64,000 bases of DNA, from NCBI RefSeq assembly GCF_024462775.1, contig NZ_JANGCE010000013.1:22650-86649 (forward strand), given 5' to 3'. Within the stretch, counting starts at the first letter, position 1. The number at the start of each line of letters is the position of its first letter. The translations under genes were made by a program, and so were the position numbers. The DNA comes from Butyricicoccus faecihominis (GTDB taxonomy: Bacteria; Bacillota; Clostridia; Oscillospirales; Butyricicoccaceae). The notes under the pieces are model-generated. The model was given only the letters and a program-made list of their open reading frames with translations. It was not told where the DNA came from and made no database searches. Positions 51,915 to 60,342 of the stretch are shown here, one piece after another.

Positions 51915-52604
51915 ATGAAAGTCATGGCGATCGTCGCCCATATGGACGACGCGGAAATCTACTGCGGAGGCACGCTCCGGAAATACATCGAGCGCGGGGA
52001 CGAGGTAACGGTGCTTGTCGTCACCAACGGCAACAAGGGCAGCCACACGCTCTCGCCGGAGGAGCTGACGCGGGTGCGCCGCGAGGAGCAGCGCGAGGCT
52101 TGCCGCCGCTTGGGCGCGAACGAGCCCATGTTTTACGACTACGAGGATGATATGATGATCGACTCCGTGCAGCTGCGGCTCGATCTGGTCGCGGCGATCC
52201 GAAAGGTGCGCCCGCGCGTCATCATCACGCACACGCCGCAGGACGGCTCGAACGATCATGGCATGGTGGGCATGGGCGTGACAAAGGCGCTGATCTCCCT
52301 GCCGTTCAAAAACATTCCGGTCGAAGAGGAACCGATGGAGGAAATGCCGCAGGTGTTCTTTATGGAGCCCGCCGGCGGCGTGGGCTTTATGCCGGAGCAG
52401 TATGTGGATATCACGGACGTGCAGGATAAAAAGGTGCATGCGTTTATGGCCTATGAAAGCCAGCTCGCGTATGATCCCCGCTATTTGGAGAACATTGAGG
52501 TGGTGGGCCGTTTCCGGGGCTATCAGGCGGGATGCCGATTTGGAGAAGCGTTTCAGGGCTACCGCTTCTTTGGGTTTATGCCCGATTTCAAGCTGCTTCC
52601 CTAA
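51915..52604 (+). CDS. PIG-L family deacetylase
   Basis: 229 residues. Zinc motif AHMDDAE (usually AHPDDAE) near the N terminus, TNGNKGSH, RREEQREACRRLGA, THTPQDGSNDHGMVG with further zinc and catalytic residues. PIG-L enzymes remove acetyl groups from N-acetylglucosamine attached to inositol or other aglycones (MshB, BshB, PIG-L). In this operon it suggests that the imported compound carries an N-acetylated amino sugar or amino-inositol. Ribosome site AAAGGAG. Last gene before a terminator. Confidence 0.9.
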   Translation: MKVMAIVAHMDDAEIYCGGTLRKYIERGDEVTVLVVTNGNKGSHTLSPEELTRVRREEQREACRRLGANEPMFYDYEDDMMIDSVQLRLDLVAAIRKVRPRVIITHTPQDGSNDHGMVGMGVTKALISLPFKNIPVEEEPMEEMPQVFFMEPAGGVGFMPEQYVDITDVQDKKVHAFMAYESQLAYDPRYLENIEVVGRFRGYQAGCRFGEAFQGYRFFGFMPDFKLLP

Positions 52605-52652
52605 ACCTGCCGATATGCAGCAATTCTCTTCTCTTTTTTATTTCCTCTGCGG

Positions 52653-52687
52653 AAAGGGTCGGTGTGCAAGCGGCACACCGACCCTTT
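52653..52687 (+). terminator. Terminator after the PIG-L gene
   Basis: AAAGGGTCGGTGTGC, loop AAGCG, exact complement ending CCCTTT, then TCT. Confidence 0.85.
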
Positions 52688-52785
52688 TCTCTTTACTTTT
52701 CCACATAGTTTTGATACACTAAAAACAAATATAAACAGTAAAAAATATCCTTACAGGCTGTTTTAGATATAGGAAAGTGAGAATC

Positions 52786-53790
52786 ATGGCTAAGCGAGTA
52801 ACATTAAAAGATCTGTCCGATCGGCTGGGCCTGTCGCAAAACACGATATCGCTGGTTTTACGGGACATGCCGGGCATTTCGGAAACGACGCGGCAAACAG
52901 TTTTGCGCGTCGCGGAGGAAATGGGGTATAACGGTAAAAAACGGCGGACGGAAATGCCCCATATCTGCGTGCTCACCACTTACGCAAACAATACGGACAC
53001 GTATTTTTTCGGCAGGCTGCAAAACAAAATTGAATACTGCCTAAAAGAGCGCTGCTGCCCCACGATCACGATCAATAATGTGGAGACCTATCCGCTTGAG
53101 ACCATTGAGGAGCTTTGCGCGGCAAATGATATTTCCGGCATTATCATGGTGGCCGATATTGGCCGGGAACTGGTGGAAAAGATTAAGGGGCTGGCGCTGC
53201 CCATCCTTTGCGCGGGCTTTTATGTGCCGGGCATTCAGGTGGACAGCGTGCTGGAGGATAATATTTCAGGCATGGAGATGATCGCGCGGCATCTGTGTAA
53301 GGAAGGGTGCAAGCGGGCGGGCTTTATCGGGCCGATCCGGCCGGATCAGGGATTTTTTGAACGCTGGATGGCCTTTTCGGCGATCGCGGAGCGGTACGGC
53401 ATCGTCGTGGATAGCAAGACCTGCTTGCTCGATATCGATTACGCCGATTTTGGCAACGTGGAGCAGGCGGCGCAGATGATCCACGCGCTGCCAGCCCTGC
53501 CCGAAGCGTTCGTTTGCGCGAACGACAGGATCGCGATGAGCGTGATCAAGGCCCTGCAATATAACGGGCGGCGGGTGCCCGAGGATGTCGGCGTGATCGG
53601 CTTTGACAACAGCGATCTCGCGCAGCTTTGCACGCCCACGCTTGCGACCGTGGACAATTTTGTGGAGGAACAGGCGGTTTGCGCGGTGGAGCGTTTGCTC
53701 AAGCGCATCACGCAGCCGGGCATGCCTGTTCAGCGCATTCTGTGCAGAACGGAATTTGTGGCCGGCGACTCGTTCCGGGCCGCAAAGTAA
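52786..53790 (+). CDS. LacI-family transcriptional regulator
   Basis: About 334 residues. N-terminal helix-turn-helix VTLKDLSDRLGLSQNTISLVL with hinge-like VLRVAEEMGYN, then a periplasmic-binding-type ligand domain (GFIGPIRPDQGFFERW, VCANDRIAMSVIKAL, GVIGFDNSDLAQLCTP). It has its own transcription unit just after the IolE/PIG-L operon and probably controls it through the palindromes at 46092-46307. ATG 52786 follows AGGAAAG; a GTG at 52777 overlaps that site. Confidence 0.9.
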   Translation: MAKRVTLKDLSDRLGLSQNTISLVLRDMPGISETTRQTVLRVAEEMGYNGKKRRTEMPHICVLTTYANNTDTYFFGRLQNKIEYCLKERCCPTITINNVETYPLETIEELCAANDISGIIMVADIGRELVEKIKGLALPILCAGFYVPGIQVDSVLEDNISGMEMIARHLCKEGCKRAGFIGPIRPDQGFFERWMAFSAIAERYGIVVDSKTCLLDIDYADFGNVEQAAQMIHALPALPEAFVCANDRIAMSVIKALQYNGRRVPEDVGVIGFDNSDLAQLCTPTLATVDNFVEEQAVCAVERLLKRITQPGMPVQRILCRTEFVAGDSFRAAK

Positions 53791-53836
53791 AAACCGCCCC
53801 CGCGCCGGTATGGAAGTTCCGGCGCGGGGGCGGTTT
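53791..53836. terminator. Bidirectional GC-rich terminator
   Basis: AAACCGCCCCCGCGCCGG with its exact complement at 53819-53836, between convergent genes. Confidence 0.85.
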
Positions 53837-53848
53837 ATGGTAGGCCGC

Positions 53849-54547
53849 TTATTTCTTCCAGCGCTTGAGCGACGGGAAGTATTCGAGCATTTGCAGGCGG
53901 GCCGCTTCCTTATCGGTATAAAGGGCTTCGCTGCCCTCTACGTTCAGGCAGATTTCAATCATTTCTTCCATCGTGCAGTCGGCGGTGAACGCGCCCTTCT
54001 GGTAGCAATAGCAGCAGTAGTCCGCGCTCTTGGCGCCGTCCGCCTCGGTTCCGTAGTCGGCGTCCTTGGTCATCGGCATACCGCAGCATTGGCAGATGTC
54101 CGCGAGGCCGATGTAAATGTTGATATCGCCCTCCATGCTGTCGCCGCAGGAGACGTATTCTTCAAAGTCGACGCCGAAGGCGCGCGGCAGCTTGATCTTC
54201 CAAATTTCATCCCAAGCTTTTGCGGTCGATTCGCGTACGTCGCCATGGAAGCTGAATTTGGCGTACTTGCCCGCGGGGATCACAACTTCGGTAAAGCCCG
54301 CCGGACAGGTGCCGCTTTCACAGCCCGCGATCACATCGTAGCTCATTTCCTCCCAGTTGTAGTTGGTGTAAGCGCCGTATACCATGGCGTTCTCGCTGGA
54401 AGGCTCCAGCTGTCCGTAGGCGCCGCCGCCCATAAAGTCGGCCCAAAGCCTGCCGATCTTTTCCGCGCAGTCCGCCGCGTTATTTGCGGCGCGGGTAGCA
54501 AGGCCGACGATGCGGCGTTCGGGCAGTGTAACGATCTCGTAATTCAT
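53849..54547 (-). CDS. GyrI/AraC-effector-like protein with zinc-ribbon tail
   Basis: About 232 residues. The N-terminal part (1-150: ERRIVGLATRAANN, FTEVVIPAGKYAKFSFHG) resembles the effector-binding fold of SOUL/GyrI-like proteins without a DNA-binding domain. The C-terminal segment has CQCCGMPMTKDADYGTEADG then CCYCYQKGAFT, a putative zinc-ribbon module found fused to such proteins. ATG 54547 lies nine bases after GGAAAGG; earlier ATGs do not. It is downstream of the WYL regulator gene in the same direction; its role is probably small-molecule binding. Confidence 0.75.
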   Translation of the reverse strand: MNYEIVTLPERRIVGLATRAANNAADCAEKIGRLWADFMGGGAYGQLEPSSENAMVYGAYTNYNWEEMSYDVIAGCESGTCPAGFTEVVIPAGKYAKFSFHGDVRESTAKAWDEIWKIKLPRAFGVDFEEYVSCGDSMEGDINIYIGLADICQCCGMPMTKDADYGTEADGAKSADYCCYCYQKGAFTADCTMEEMIEICLNVEGSEALYTDKEAARLQMLEYFPSLKRWKK

Positions 54548-54614
54548 AGTATTCATCCTTTCCGCTTTCATGGTTTTATCTTACCCTACAAAAGCGGACA
54601 GGGCGTGACCGGAT

Positions 54615-55514
54615 TTAACAGTATTTTTCCGAGAGCTTTGCGGTTTCCTCGCGCATGCGGTCGCGCATCGACGGGGGAGAAAGCACCTCCGCGCCCGCGC
54701 CGTAGCTGAGCAGATAACCGCAGCCCCAGAAGCCGGCCGGCCATACCGCGCGCACGACGAGCGACCCGTCCGGCTGCTTTTCGATCTGCGCGCGGTCAAA
54801 TTCATCATATACCCGAAACGCAAGGGCGGGATCGAAGCGAATGGTCAAGTGCTCCATCGGTACGGCTTGCGTTTCAGCGTCTAACTCGGGTGGCGCGGGG
54901 CGGGGGGCAAAGGTATCCGCTGCGAGCGTCAGGTTCTCCATGCGCGACAGGCGGAACGTGCGGTAATCATGCCGGTCGCGGCAAAACGCCTGCAAGTACC
55001 AGCCCATGCCCTTAAAGCGCAGCTTCATCGGTTCGACGGTGCGGTGCGAACTGGCGCCGGTGGACGCATAGTAATCAAAGCACAGCACGCGGCGGTCGAG
55101 CACCGCCTGACGGAGCAGCGGAAAAAGCTGCTTATCCGCCGCGCCGCTGCCCCAGCTGGAAAAGTCCACGTCGATCCAGTCCGTCGTGCCGCGGCGAAAC
55201 AGACCGTTCAGGCGGCTCAAAACGTTCGCGCCGACATCCACCCCGGTCGCGCGCAGGCTTTGCAGCGCGTAGAGGATTTCGTCCTGTTCGCGTTCGGAAA
55301 GCAGCGAGCGGCTGAGCACAAAATCATCCAGCAGACGCACGCCGCCGTTGCGCCCGCGCGCGGCATATACGGGCACGCCGGCAGCGGAGAGCGCGTCAAT
55401 ATCGCGGCGCACGGTGCGCTCGGATACCTCCAGACGCTCCGCCAGCTCGGGCACGGTCGCGCCGCCGCGTTCCAGCAAAACATAGATTATTTCAAAAAGC
55501 CTTCCGCTTTGCAT
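54615..55514 (-). CDS. YafY-type HTH/WYL transcriptional regulator
   Basis: 299 residues. N-terminal HTH (MQSGRLFEIIYVLLERGG, LEVSERTVRRDIDALSAAGVPVY), then a WYL domain (about 135-215, FDYYASTGASSHRTVEPMKL-type strand with GWYLQAFCRDR) and a C-terminal WCX region. WYL domains bind nucleic acid or nucleotide ligands. It precedes the GyrI-like gene by about 67 bp on the same strand; the two may form one unit. Confidence 0.87.
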   Translation of the reverse strand: MQSGRLFEIIYVLLERGGATVPELAERLEVSERTVRRDIDALSAAGVPVYAARGRNGGVRLLDDFVLSRSLLSEREQDEILYALQSLRATGVDVGANVLSRLNGLFRRGTTDWIDVDFSSWGSGAADKQLFPLLRQAVLDRRVLCFDYYASTGASSHRTVEPMKLRFKGMGWYLQAFCRDRHDYRTFRLSRMENLTLAADTFAPRPAPPELDAETQAVPMEHLTIRFDPALAFRVYDEFDRAQIEKQPDGSLVVRAVWPAGFWGCGYLLSYGAGAEVLSPPSMRDRMREETAKLSEKYC

Positions 55515-55606
55515 GTAGCCTCACCTCGTTCGTTAGTATATCATAAAAAGAAAGGGCGCGCCGCAAGGGGCTTTAAAATTTATGCCCGGCATTTTATAGC
55601 GGCCGG

Positions 55607-55635
55607 TTGACAGCGGAGCAAACATTATATATAAT
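55607..55635 (+). promoter_or_regulatory. Promoter of moaC
   Basis: TTGACA (55607-55612), 17 bp, TATAAT (55630-55635). The -10 box is the left part of the palindrome at 55629. Confidence 0.8.
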
Positions 55636-55644
55636 CGATTATAT
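55629..55644. promoter_or_regulatory. Operator palindrome ATATAATCGATTATAT over the moaC -10
   Basis: Perfect 16-bp palindrome. Its 12-bp core ATAATCGATTAT recurs at 62750-62761 ahead of the binding-protein gene. Confidence 0.65.
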
Positions 55645-55684
55645 TAAAACAAAAAAGCGGACATTGCAAGTAGGAGGCGGCGGC

Positions 55685-56173
55685 ATGAACCTGACGCACT
55701 TGGATGAAAACGGCGCGGCGCGCATGGTCGATGTGGGGGAAAAGGCTGTTTCAGCGCGTATGGCGCGGGCGCAGGCCGAGATCGTCATGCAGCCGGAAAC
55801 GCTGCGGCTGATCTGCGCCGGGCGGATCGAAAAGGGCGATGTATTTTCCTGTGCGCGTATCGCGGGCATTATGGCGGCAAAGCGCACGTTTGAGCTGATT
55901 CCCATGTGCCATCCGATACCGATCGACGGCGTGACCGTGGAATTTGAGGTGCTGGACCCGACCCGCGTGCGCGTGACCGCCACGCTGCGCTGCACTTGGA
56001 AAACCGGCATAGAAATGGAAGCGCTGACCGCCGCGTCCGTGGCCGCGCTGACGATCTACGACATGTGCAAGGCGGTGGACCGCTCCATGGAGATCGAAGT
56101 GGTCCGGTTAAATGAAAAAAACGGCGGCAGATCGGGTCATTTTGTCAACAAATGTGACAAAAACATGGAATAA
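55685..56173 (+). CDS. moaC: Cyclic pyranopterin monophosphate synthase MoaC
   Basis: Second half of the first step in molybdenum cofactor synthesis. The 162-residue protein has [10 protein letters not shown], the [22 protein letters not shown] catalytic segment (core [15 protein letters not shown]), and [23 protein letters not shown]. Full length. AGGAGG precedes ATG 55685. The only moa gene in the window; its position next to molybdenum hydroxylase genes suggests it supports their cofactor supply. Confidence 0.96.
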   Translation: MNLTHLDENGAARMVDVGEKAVSARMARAQAEIVMQPETLRLICAGRIEKGDVFSCARIAGIMAAKRTFELIPMCHPIPIDGVTVEFEVLDPTRVRVTATLRCTWKTGIEMEALTAASVAALTIYDMCKAVDRSMEIEVVRLNEKNGGRSGHFVNKCDKNME

Positions 56174-56186
56174 AGCTTTTTTCGCG

Positions 56187-56215
56187 TTGACAAGCCCGCG
56201 GTACCGGCATAAAAT
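56187..56215 (+). promoter_or_regulatory. Promoter of the first GntR regulator
   Basis: TTGACA (56187-56192), 17 bp, TAAAAT (56210-56215). A palindrome AGGAATC-C-GATTCCT lies downstream at 56239-56253. Confidence 0.75.
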
Positions 56216-56282
56216 AAATACAATATGACTGTAAAAACAGGAATCCGATTCCTTTTTTCTGCGACGAGGAGATAAAATTCGT

Positions 56283-56951
56283 ATGGAGTCAATCCAGCCA
56301 ATCAAAAAACGCGCGCTGTACCGTGATGAAATCAAGGAAGCGATCCGCGGAGCCATTTTTTCCGGAGAATTGCAGCCGGGGGACCGTATCGTGGAGACCC
56401 GCTGGGCCAAGGATTTAGGCGTGTCCCAGTCGCCGGTGCGGGAAGCGATCCGCGAACTGGAGATCGTCGGTTTAATTGAGAATATACCGTATCAGGGATC
56501 GTTTGTACGTAAGATCACCCGCAAGGACGTGCGCGATTCCTATTTGGTGCGCATGTGTCTGGAGCAGCTCGGCACGCAGGACGCTTGCCGCCTGATCACC
56601 GATGAGCAGCTCGTGCGCGTCAAGGAAAGCTTGGACGGCATGGAAAAAGCGGCCGCCGTGCGCGACTTCGACCAATACATTCGGTACGATGTGGATTTCC
56701 ACGGACGGATTATGCGCGTTTCACCGAATGAAATGCTGCTGCGCCTTTGGGATCAGTGCAATATCCGCGAATGGACGCACTTCGGCACGCAGTATTCCGA
56801 AAAGACCCTCGATGTGCTGGCCCTGCGCCATGAACGGATCTATAAGGCGCTGGTGGCGCGCGATGAACAGGCCGCGCTGGAGGAAACGCGGCGGCATATC
56901 GCCGAGCTGGTCGATGAATTGGACGAGCGGATGGCGGCTGAGCAGAATTAA
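56283..56951 (+). CDS. GntR-family regulator, FCD type (first)
   Basis: 222 residues. Winged HTH (about 14-75: IRGAIFSGELQPGDRIVETRWAKDLGVSQSPVREAIRELE, core GVSQSPVREAIRELE) and an FCD ligand domain (about 85-212) with RYDVDFHGRIMR and LRHERIYKALVARDEQAA carrying the metal-binding Asp and His residues. FCD regulators usually bind carboxylates or sugar acids. It lies between moaC and the PLP/hydroxylase operon and may act on either. Confidence 0.88.
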   Translation: MESIQPIKKRALYRDEIKEAIRGAIFSGELQPGDRIVETRWAKDLGVSQSPVREAIRELEIVGLIENIPYQGSFVRKITRKDVRDSYLVRMCLEQLGTQDACRLITDEQLVRVKESLDGMEKAAAVRDFDQYIRYDVDFHGRIMRVSPNEMLLRLWDQCNIREWTHFGTQYSEKTLDVLALRHERIYKALVARDEQAALEETRRHIAELVDELDERMAAEQN

Positions 56952-56956
56952 CAAAA

Positions 56957-56995
56957 AAGCGGTGCGTTTTTTGGGAATGCACCGCTTCTTTTTTT
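56957..56995 (+). terminator. Terminator after the first GntR gene
   Basis: AAGCGGTGC, loop, GCACCGCTT, then CTTTTTTT. Confidence 0.8.
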
Positions 56996-57007
56996 GATTA
57001 GAGGGGC

Positions 57008-57037
57008 TTGACGGGACGGGGGAACCGGTGATACATT
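57008..57037 (+). promoter_or_regulatory. Promoter of the PLP enzyme/molybdenum hydroxylase operon
   Basis: TTGACG (57008-57013), 18 bp, TACATT (57032-57037). Confidence 0.5.
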
Positions 57038-57038
57038 A

Positions 57039-57059
57039 TTGTCATGACAGACATGACAA
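57039..57059. promoter_or_regulatory. Operator palindrome TTGTCATG-N5-CATGACAA
   Basis: Exact 8-bp arms immediately after the -10 box. CATGACA recurs at 62525-62531 in the leader of the second GntR gene. Confidence 0.65.
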
Positions 57060-57080
57060 AAATGCGAAAGGAGCTGCGAT

Positions 57081-58088
57081 ATGGAGTTTACCTCGATCCC
57101 ACGGCGGGGGTATGTCGAACAGCCGACGCCGCTGCAAAAGCTGCCGCGCTTTTCGGAAGCGCTCGGCGGCCCGGAAATTTGGATCAAGCGCGACGATCTG
57201 CTGCCGTTCGGCGGCAACAAGCTGCGCAAGCTGGACTATTTGATGGAGGACGCCGTGCGCGCCGGCGCGGACACGATCATCACGGCGAGCACGAACCAGT
57301 GCTGCCATAACGAGATCGTGCTGCTGCTGGCGAGGCGGGAAGGCATGCGCGCGTCGCTCATCATGGAGGCGTGGGGCGATCCCGCCTACCGCTTTGCGCA
57401 GTCGCCCGAACGCGCGCTGTATTCTTTGGCCGGGGCGGACGCGGTGGAAACGACGACCGCGCCGCCCTCCGGCCCGGTGGAAAGCATGCCGCTGGCGCAA
57501 AGGCTCCGGGAGGAAGCGCGGGCAAGGGGCGGCAGCGTTTACTTTATGCCGCGCGGCGGCGCGGGCGCGCTGGGTTGCTGCGGGTATGTGCGGGCGGCGG
57601 ACGAGCTTGCCGCGCAATGGGGCGTGGACGCGCCGGCCGCGATCGTATGCCCTTGCGGTTTGGGCGGCACACAGGCGGGGCTGATCGTCGGCCTGCACCG
57701 GCTGGGCTGTCAAACGCGGGTGATCGGCGTCGGCGTGACCGGGAAAAGCGAAGCGGAAATGCGCGCTTCGGTTCTGGCGCAGTGCGGGGAGCTGGCAAAG
57801 TTTCTGGATTTACCGCCCGTGCCCGACGAAGCGGTACAGTGCGTCGAAGGCTATGCCGGGGCTGGCTATGCCAAGCCGTGCGGCGAGCAATATCGCGCGA
57901 TGTGCCGGTTGGCGCGGACCGAGGGCGTACTCACCGATCCGGTCTATTCGGGTAAGGCGCTCTATGGTTTGACCGAGCTGGTCCGCCGGGGCGCGTTCCC
58001 GGCGGATGGCCGCGTGGTATTTTTACACACGGGGGGCATGAATTTATACTACGATTATGCCGCTCTAACGCAATTTGAGGAGGGCTGA
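57081..58088 (+). CDS. D-cysteine desulfhydrase/ACC deaminase-family PLP enzyme
   Basis: 335 residues, fold-type II PLP enzyme. The PLP lysine lies in FGGNKLRKLDYLM; ITASTNQCCHNEIVLL is the substrate-binding Asn loop; CPCGLGGTQAGLIVG binds phosphate and LHTGGMNLYYDY closes the protein as in DcyD (HTGG). Members act on D-cysteine, ACC or other amino acids by beta-elimination or ring opening. First gene of an operon with xanthine-dehydrogenase-type genes, an unusual pairing. ATG has AAAGGAG upstream. Confidence 0.82.
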   Translation: MEFTSIPRRGYVEQPTPLQKLPRFSEALGGPEIWIKRDDLLPFGGNKLRKLDYLMEDAVRAGADTIITASTNQCCHNEIVLLLARREGMRASLIMEAWGDPAYRFAQSPERALYSLAGADAVETTTAPPSGPVESMPLAQRLREEARARGGSVYFMPRGGAGALGCCGYVRAADELAAQWGVDAPAAIVCPCGLGGTQAGLIVGLHRLGCQTRVIGVGVTGKSEAEMRASVLAQCGELAKFLDLPPVPDEAVQCVEGYAGAGYAKPCGEQYRAMCRLARTEGVLTDPVYSGKALYGLTELVRRGAFPADGRVVFLHTGGMNLYYDYAALTQFEEG

Positions 58089-58092
58089 AGCG

Positions 58093-60342
58093 ATGGGTAA
58101 CGAAGGCTTTTGCCGGGCCGATGTGATGGAAAAGCTGACCGGCGCCGCAAAATACGCGGACGATCTGCAGTTTCCGCGCATGCTGCACGCAGTGACCGTG
58201 CGCTGCCCGCATCCGCGCGCGCGCATATTGGAGATAGACGCGGCTGCGGCGCTGGGAATGCCGGGCGTGGCGGGCGTATATACCGCGAAGGATGTGCCCG
58301 GCGTCAATCAGCCGCCGTGCGATAAACCGATGCTGGCTGACGAACTGGTCAATTCGGCGGGCGACGGCGTGGCGGTCGTCGCGGCGGAAACGCGCGAGCA
58401 GGCGGAAGCGGCTGCCGCTGCGGTCAAGGTGCGGTACGAGCCGCTGCCCGCCGTGTTCGATCCGGTTAAGGCGCTGAGCGACCGCTCGGTCGTGCTGTAC
58501 GGCGACCATAATCTGGCCTGCGAGCACCTCGTCCGCAAGGGGGATGTGGAAGCGGGCTTCGCGAAAGCCGATGTGGTGCTGGAACGCACCTATAAGACCC
58601 AGCGCATCCAGCATTCCGCGATCGAGGGGGACGTGGCCGTCGTCGTGCCGGAGGGCGGCGGGATCACGGTATACGCCCCCTGCAAGTTCCCGTTCAACAT
58701 CAAGAAAAGCCTTGCCGCCACCTGCGGCCTGCCGCAAAACCGCGTGCGGGTGATCCAGCCCGCCGTGGGCGGTTCGTTCGGCGGCAAGGATATCGATATC
58801 GTCGTGATCGCAACGCGCGCGGCCGTGGCCGCGATGAAAACCGGCCGCCCGTGTAAAATGGCGTGGACGCGCGAGGAATGCATGGTCGAGGGCACCAAAC
58901 GTCACCCCTTCCGGCTGACCTACCGTATCGGCGCGACGCGGGACGGTAAGATCACGGCCCTTCGCATCGACGGCGTGGCCGATGCAGGCGCGTACCGTTC
59001 GCGCAGTCTGGCGACGATCTGGCGCGCGGCGGTCGAGGCGGCGGGCCCGTATGAAATTGAAAACGTGCATACCCATATTCGCGCGGCGTTCACCAACAAC
59101 GTTTATTCGGACGCGGTGCGCGGTTTTGGCTCGCCGCAGGTCGACTTCGCATCCGAATCCCTGATCGACGAGCTGGCGAGCGAGCTGCATATCGATCCCT
59201 ATGCCCTGCGCCGCAAAAATATGGTGCGCGAAGGCTCGATCGGCGCGACCGGACAGACGCTGACCCGCGTCAGCCTGCCGCAATGCTTGGACCGGCTGGA
59301 ACGGGAATTTCCGCTTGGCGCGCCCGAAATCACGCCGGAGGGCAAATACCGCGCCCGGGGCATCGCCTGCCTGCATCGCGGCGAATCCTACGGCGCTGCC
59401 GCGCGCGACGCGGATGTGGCGGGGACCGATGTGCGGGTGCAGGCCGATGGCAGCGTCAATATTTATACCAGCATCAGCGAAGTGGGGCAGGGCGCGCACG
59501 CGATCATGGCCAAGGTGTGCGCCGGGGTGCTTGGCGTGCCGCTTGCCAATGTGACCGTGTGCCCGGTCGACACGGCCTATGTGCCGGACAGCGGCGCGAC
59601 CGCGGGCTCGCGCGGCACCATTTCGGGCGGCAACGCGGTTCGGCTCGCGGCCGAGGCCGTGCGCGACGAGATGGCGGCGGTCGTTGCGGAGCAAGCCGGC
59701 ATACCGGCCGCGGAGATCGCCTTCGCGGATGGGATGCTGACCGCGCGCGGGCAAACGCTCGCCTCGTTTGCAGAGGCCGCCGGGCTGTGCGCGCTGGCGG
59801 GCGTGCGCACGGACGCGCACGGCCAATGGGTCGCGCCGCGGACCAGCTGGGATTTTGAGCGGGCGCAGGGCAATACCTACTATGCGTTCAGTTACGGTGC
59901 GGCCGGGGCCGAGGTGGAGATCGACCCGGTGACCGGCAAGATCGAAGTGACCGACCTGCTGTGCCTGCACGATATCGGCGAAATTGTCAATTACCCCGAA
60001 GCGTGCGGACAGATCGCGGGCGGCGTGGCAATGGCGCTCGGCTACACGCTGACCGAACAGGCGGAGCCGGAAAACGGCGTATTAAAGACCCGGAATTTCA
60101 ATACCTATTTGCTGCCCACGGCAATGGACACCAAGGGCGTGCGCGCGCTGCCCTTGGCCGAAGTGCCGGCGGAAAACCCGCTGGGCGTGCACGGGGTGGG
60201 CGAAGCGTCCACCGCGCTGGTCGCGCCCGCGGTGGCGAACGCGATTGATCGCGCGCTGGGCGTGCGGCTGCGTGAATTGCCCTTTACGCTTGAAACGGTG
60301 CGCGCGGCAGTCGAGCAAAAGCGAAAGGAGGCGCAGGGATGA
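58093..60342 (+). CDS. Molybdenum hydroxylase large subunit (xanthine dehydrogenase family)
   Basis: Molybdopterin-binding subunit, about 749 residues. Visible are GAAKYADDLQFPRMLHA at the start of the aldehyde-oxidase a/b hammerhead, GGSFGGKDIDIVVIA, VRGFGSPQVDFASESLIDEL, EVGQGAHAIMAK, GSRGTISGGNAVRL and the C-terminal GVHGVGEASTALVAPA containing the catalytic Glu. Hydroxylates a carbon next to nitrogen in purines, nicotinate or similar rings, or an aldehyde; the substrate is not shown. ATG 58093 follows GAGGAGG. Overlaps the FAD subunit gene (ATGA). Confidence 0.92.
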   Translation: MGNEGFCRADVMEKLTGAAKYADDLQFPRMLHAVTVRCPHPRARILEIDAAAALGMPGVAGVYTAKDVPGVNQPPCDKPMLADELVNSAGDGVAVVAAETREQAEAAAAAVKVRYEPLPAVFDPVKALSDRSVVLYGDHNLACEHLVRKGDVEAGFAKADVVLERTYKTQRIQHSAIEGDVAVVVPEGGGITVYAPCKFPFNIKKSLAATCGLPQNRVRVIQPAVGGSFGGKDIDIVVIATRAAVAAMKTGRPCKMAWTREECMVEGTKRHPFRLTYRIGATRDGKITALRIDGVADAGAYRSRSLATIWRAAVEAAGPYEIENVHTHIRAAFTNNVYSDAVRGFGSPQVDFASESLIDELASELHIDPYALRRKNMVREGSIGATGQTLTRVSLPQCLDRLEREFPLGAPEITPEGKYRARGIACLHRGESYGAAARDADVAGTDVRVQADGSVNIYTSISEVGQGAHAIMAKVCAGVLGVPLANVTVCPVDTAYVPDSGATAGSRGTISGGNAVRLAAEAVRDEMAAVVAEQAGIPAAEIAFADGMLTARGQTLASFAEAAGLCALAGVRTDAHGQWVAPRTSWDFERAQGNTYYAFSYGAAGAEVEIDPVTGKIEVTDLLCLHDIGEIVNYPEACGQIAGGVAMALGYTLTEQAEPENGVLKTRNFNTYLLPTAMDTKGVRALPLAEVPAENPLGVHGVGEASTALVAPAVANAIDRALGVRLRELPFTLETVRAAVEQKRKEAQG

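Noticed and set aside
57931..59970. 679-codon minus-strand frame opposite the hydroxylase large subunit
   Set aside because: Arg/His/Gly-rich antisense translation of a high-GC gene; no motif, no ribosome site, and the plus-strand gene is unambiguous.
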